64,000 nucleotides of DNA from Polynucleobacter sp. MWH-Aus1W21 (GTDB taxonomy: Bacteria; Pseudomonadota; Gammaproteobacteria; Burkholderiales; Burkholderiaceae), in the NCBI RefSeq assembly GCF_018687275.1, contig NZ_CP061287.1, positions 1,860,001 to 1,924,000 on the forward strand, in the 5' to 3' direction. Below, in pieces: positions 62,941-64,000 of the stretch. The first letter of the stretch is position 1. Each line of letters starts with the position of its first letter. Below the pieces are notes generated by a model. The model was not told the origin of the DNA. It ran no database searches and was given only the letters and a program-made list of their open reading frames with translations. The translations under genes and the position numbers were made by a program.

Positions 62941-64000
62941 ATGCAGAAGAAACAACAACAAGACCAAAGCCAGATCAAGTGGATCTCCGACTTTATCTGG
63001 AACATTGCCGACGACCGGCTGCGCGACGTCTATGTGCGCGGCAAGTACCGCGACGTGATTCTGCCCTTTACCGTGCTACGGCGGCTCGACGCCGTACTCG
63101 AAGCGACCAAGGACGAGGTGCTTGAGCGCAAGAAGTTCCTCGACACCCACAAAGTGGCCGAGCAGGACGGCGCGCTGCGTATGGCAGCAGGACAAGCCTT
63201 TTACAACGTCTCGGAATTCACTCTGGCCAAGCTCAAGGCCAGTGCGGCAGGTCAACGCCTGCGTGATGACTTTATTGCGTATCTCGACGGCTTCTCACCC
63301 AACGTTCAGGAAATCCTCACCAAGTTCAATTTCCGCAACCAGATCCAGAAACTGGTGGATTCGCACGTCCTTGGCTACTTGATCGACGACTTCCTCGACC
63401 CTGATGTCAACCTCGCGCCGATGCCTGTGAAAGATGCCGACGGCCGCATCAAGCTGCCCGCTCTGGACAACCACGGCATGGGCACGGTGTTCGAGGAGCT
63501 GATCCGCCGCTTCAATGAGGAAAACAACGAAGAGGCTGGTGAGCATTTCACCCCACGCGACGTGGTGCAGCTCATGGCCAAACTGCTGTTCCTGCCAGTG
63601 GCCGACAGGATTGAGTCCAGCACCTACTCGCTCTATGACGGCTCATGCGGAACCGGCGGCATGCTAACCGTGGCCGAGGAAGCGCTACACGAGTTGGCAG
63701 AGCAGCACGGCAAGGAAGTGTCTATCCACCTGTTCGGTCAGGAGATCAGCGACGAAACCTACGCCATCTGCAAGGCCGACCTGCTCTTGAAGGGCGAGGG
63801 CGCGGAAGCCGAGAACATCGTCGGCGGCGCAGATAAATCAACCTTGTCCGCCGACCAGTTCCGCAGCCGCGAATTCGATTTCATGATCTCCAACCCTCCC
63901 TACGGCAAGAGTTGGAAGACCGATCTGGATCGCATGGGCGGCAAGAAGGAATTCAACGACTCGCGCTTCATCGTCAGCCACGATGGCGATGCCGAGTTCA
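62941..64000 (+). CDS. hsdM: type I restriction-modification methyltransferase subunit (3' cut by window end)
   Basis: An open frame from ATG 62941 to the last base, at least 353 residues. The N-terminal HsdM helical domain (KWISDFIWNIADDRLRDVY, DVILPFTVLRRLDAVLE) precedes the N6-adenine methylase core: EHFTPRDVVQLMAKLL, SAM-binding Asp233-Gly-Ser-Cys-Gly-Thr-Gly-Gly, and catalytic Asn318-Pro-Pro-Tyr. It methylates adenine at the HsdS-specified site. hsdS and hsdR are presumably beyond the window. It follows the DUF262 gene by 11 bp, so it likely belongs to the WYL-headed operon. Confidence 0.93.
   Translation, partial: MQKKQQQDQSQIKWISDFIWNIADDRLRDVYVRGKYRDVILPFTVLRRLDAVLEATKDEVLERKKFLDTHKVAEQDGALRMAAGQAFYNVSEFTLAKLKASAAGQRLRDDFIAYLDGFSPNVQEILTKFNFRNQIQKLVDSHVLGYLIDDFLDPDVNLAPMPVKDADGRIKLPALDNHGMGTVFEELIRRFNEENNEEAGEHFTPRDVVQLMAKLLFLPVADRIESSTYSLYDGSCGTGGMLTVAEEALHELAEQHGKEVSIHLFGQEISDETYAICKADLLLKGEGAEAENIVGGADKSTLSADQFRSREFDFMISNPPYGKSWKTDLDRMGGKKEFNDSRFIVSHDGDAEF

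Larger units (their letters stand above)
41150..64000. mobile_element. GC-richer defence island (right end outside the window)
   Basis: From about 41.15 kb the DNA is visibly GC-richer than the backbone and the first island, most strongly from 54.8 kb on. It consists of two divergent gene runs: a leftward chaperone/nuclease set (54732 to 41418) and a rightward WYL-helicase-DUF262-hsdM set (54859 onward). The step in composition between the two halves suggests they were acquired separately. No integrase of its own is seen in the window. Confidence 0.65.

Noticed and set aside
54859..64000. Assigning the rightward operon to BREX or DISARM because of the WYL regulator and helicase.
   Set aside because: No pglX/brxX, pglZ, brxC or drmA/drmB-type sequence is present. 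The DUF4011 helicase and DUF262 protein point elsewhere.

Overview
The window reads as chromosomal DNA of a free-living betaproteobacterium of the Burkholderiaceae, most likely Polynucleobacter or a close relative. This is inferred from the low-GC backbone, the gene order (pgk-pyk-fba-purC-purE-purK, ilvE-zinc finger-waaF, recA-recX-sucC-sucD), a Bug-type solute receptor and a DUF2946-type protein. It was not checked against a database.

Bases 1-30200 are mostly backbone: a BvgA/BvgS-like two-component pair, dacB, a Sua5/TsaC-type tRNA-modification enzyme, purine genes, lower glycolysis genes, ilvE, waaF, an M48 protease and moaC. Between moaC and recA lies an accessory patch (about 18.1-22.9 kb). 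It holds a three-gene outer-membrane cassette: a Slam-like barrel, its likely surface lipoprotein, and a small PagP-like barrel. It also holds a decayed acyltransferase copy, a second moaC 3' end, an intact acyltransferase and a type IV pilin. Then follow terC, sucCD, recX-recA with a LexA box, a DUF2878 protein, a Bug receptor and a tRNA-Met gene.

Bases about 30.3-41.0 kb form an integrative island beside the tRNA. Two paralogous 423-residue tyrosine recombinases face inward near its ends, and a third, catalytic-domain-only recombinase sits in the middle. Cargo includes a DEDDh exonuclease-BRCT fusion, a small clamp-loader-like AAA+ ATPase, a DUF6641-like protein and unknown genes. A gene-poor stretch of about 1 kb carries five hairpins. 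The palindrome GTCGTTT-T-AAACGAC occurs six times perfectly and once with one mismatch, both between and inside genes. I found it only in this island, and the outer copies lie close to both island ends.

Bases about 41.1-64.0 kb are visibly GC-richer and look like a defence island that continues past the window. A leftward run of twelve genes encodes a 253-residue unknown protein, DUF4236, a zinc ribbon, a divergent GrpE-like factor, a large Hsp70, a Cdc48/FtsH-like AAA ATPase, a membrane protein with four cysteine repeats, a J-like protein without HPD, a Sel1-like protein, a secreted staphylococcal-type nuclease, two exported or membrane proteins and a PIN-domain protein. Divergently, a WYL-domain repressor of the BrxR/CapW type heads an operon with a 1809-residue DUF4011-SF1 helicase-nuclease, a DUF262/DUF1524 protein and a type I R-M methylase (hsdM, cut by the window end). 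The 126-bp region between the two runs carries a strong promoter and a perfect inverted repeat that could serve as the WYL operator.

The best candidate for an undescribed system is the self-contained chaperone set (Hsp70 + GrpE-like + J-like + AAA) tied to nucleases and envelope proteins and set back-to-back with a WYL-controlled defence operon. The second is the island-specific palindrome family.
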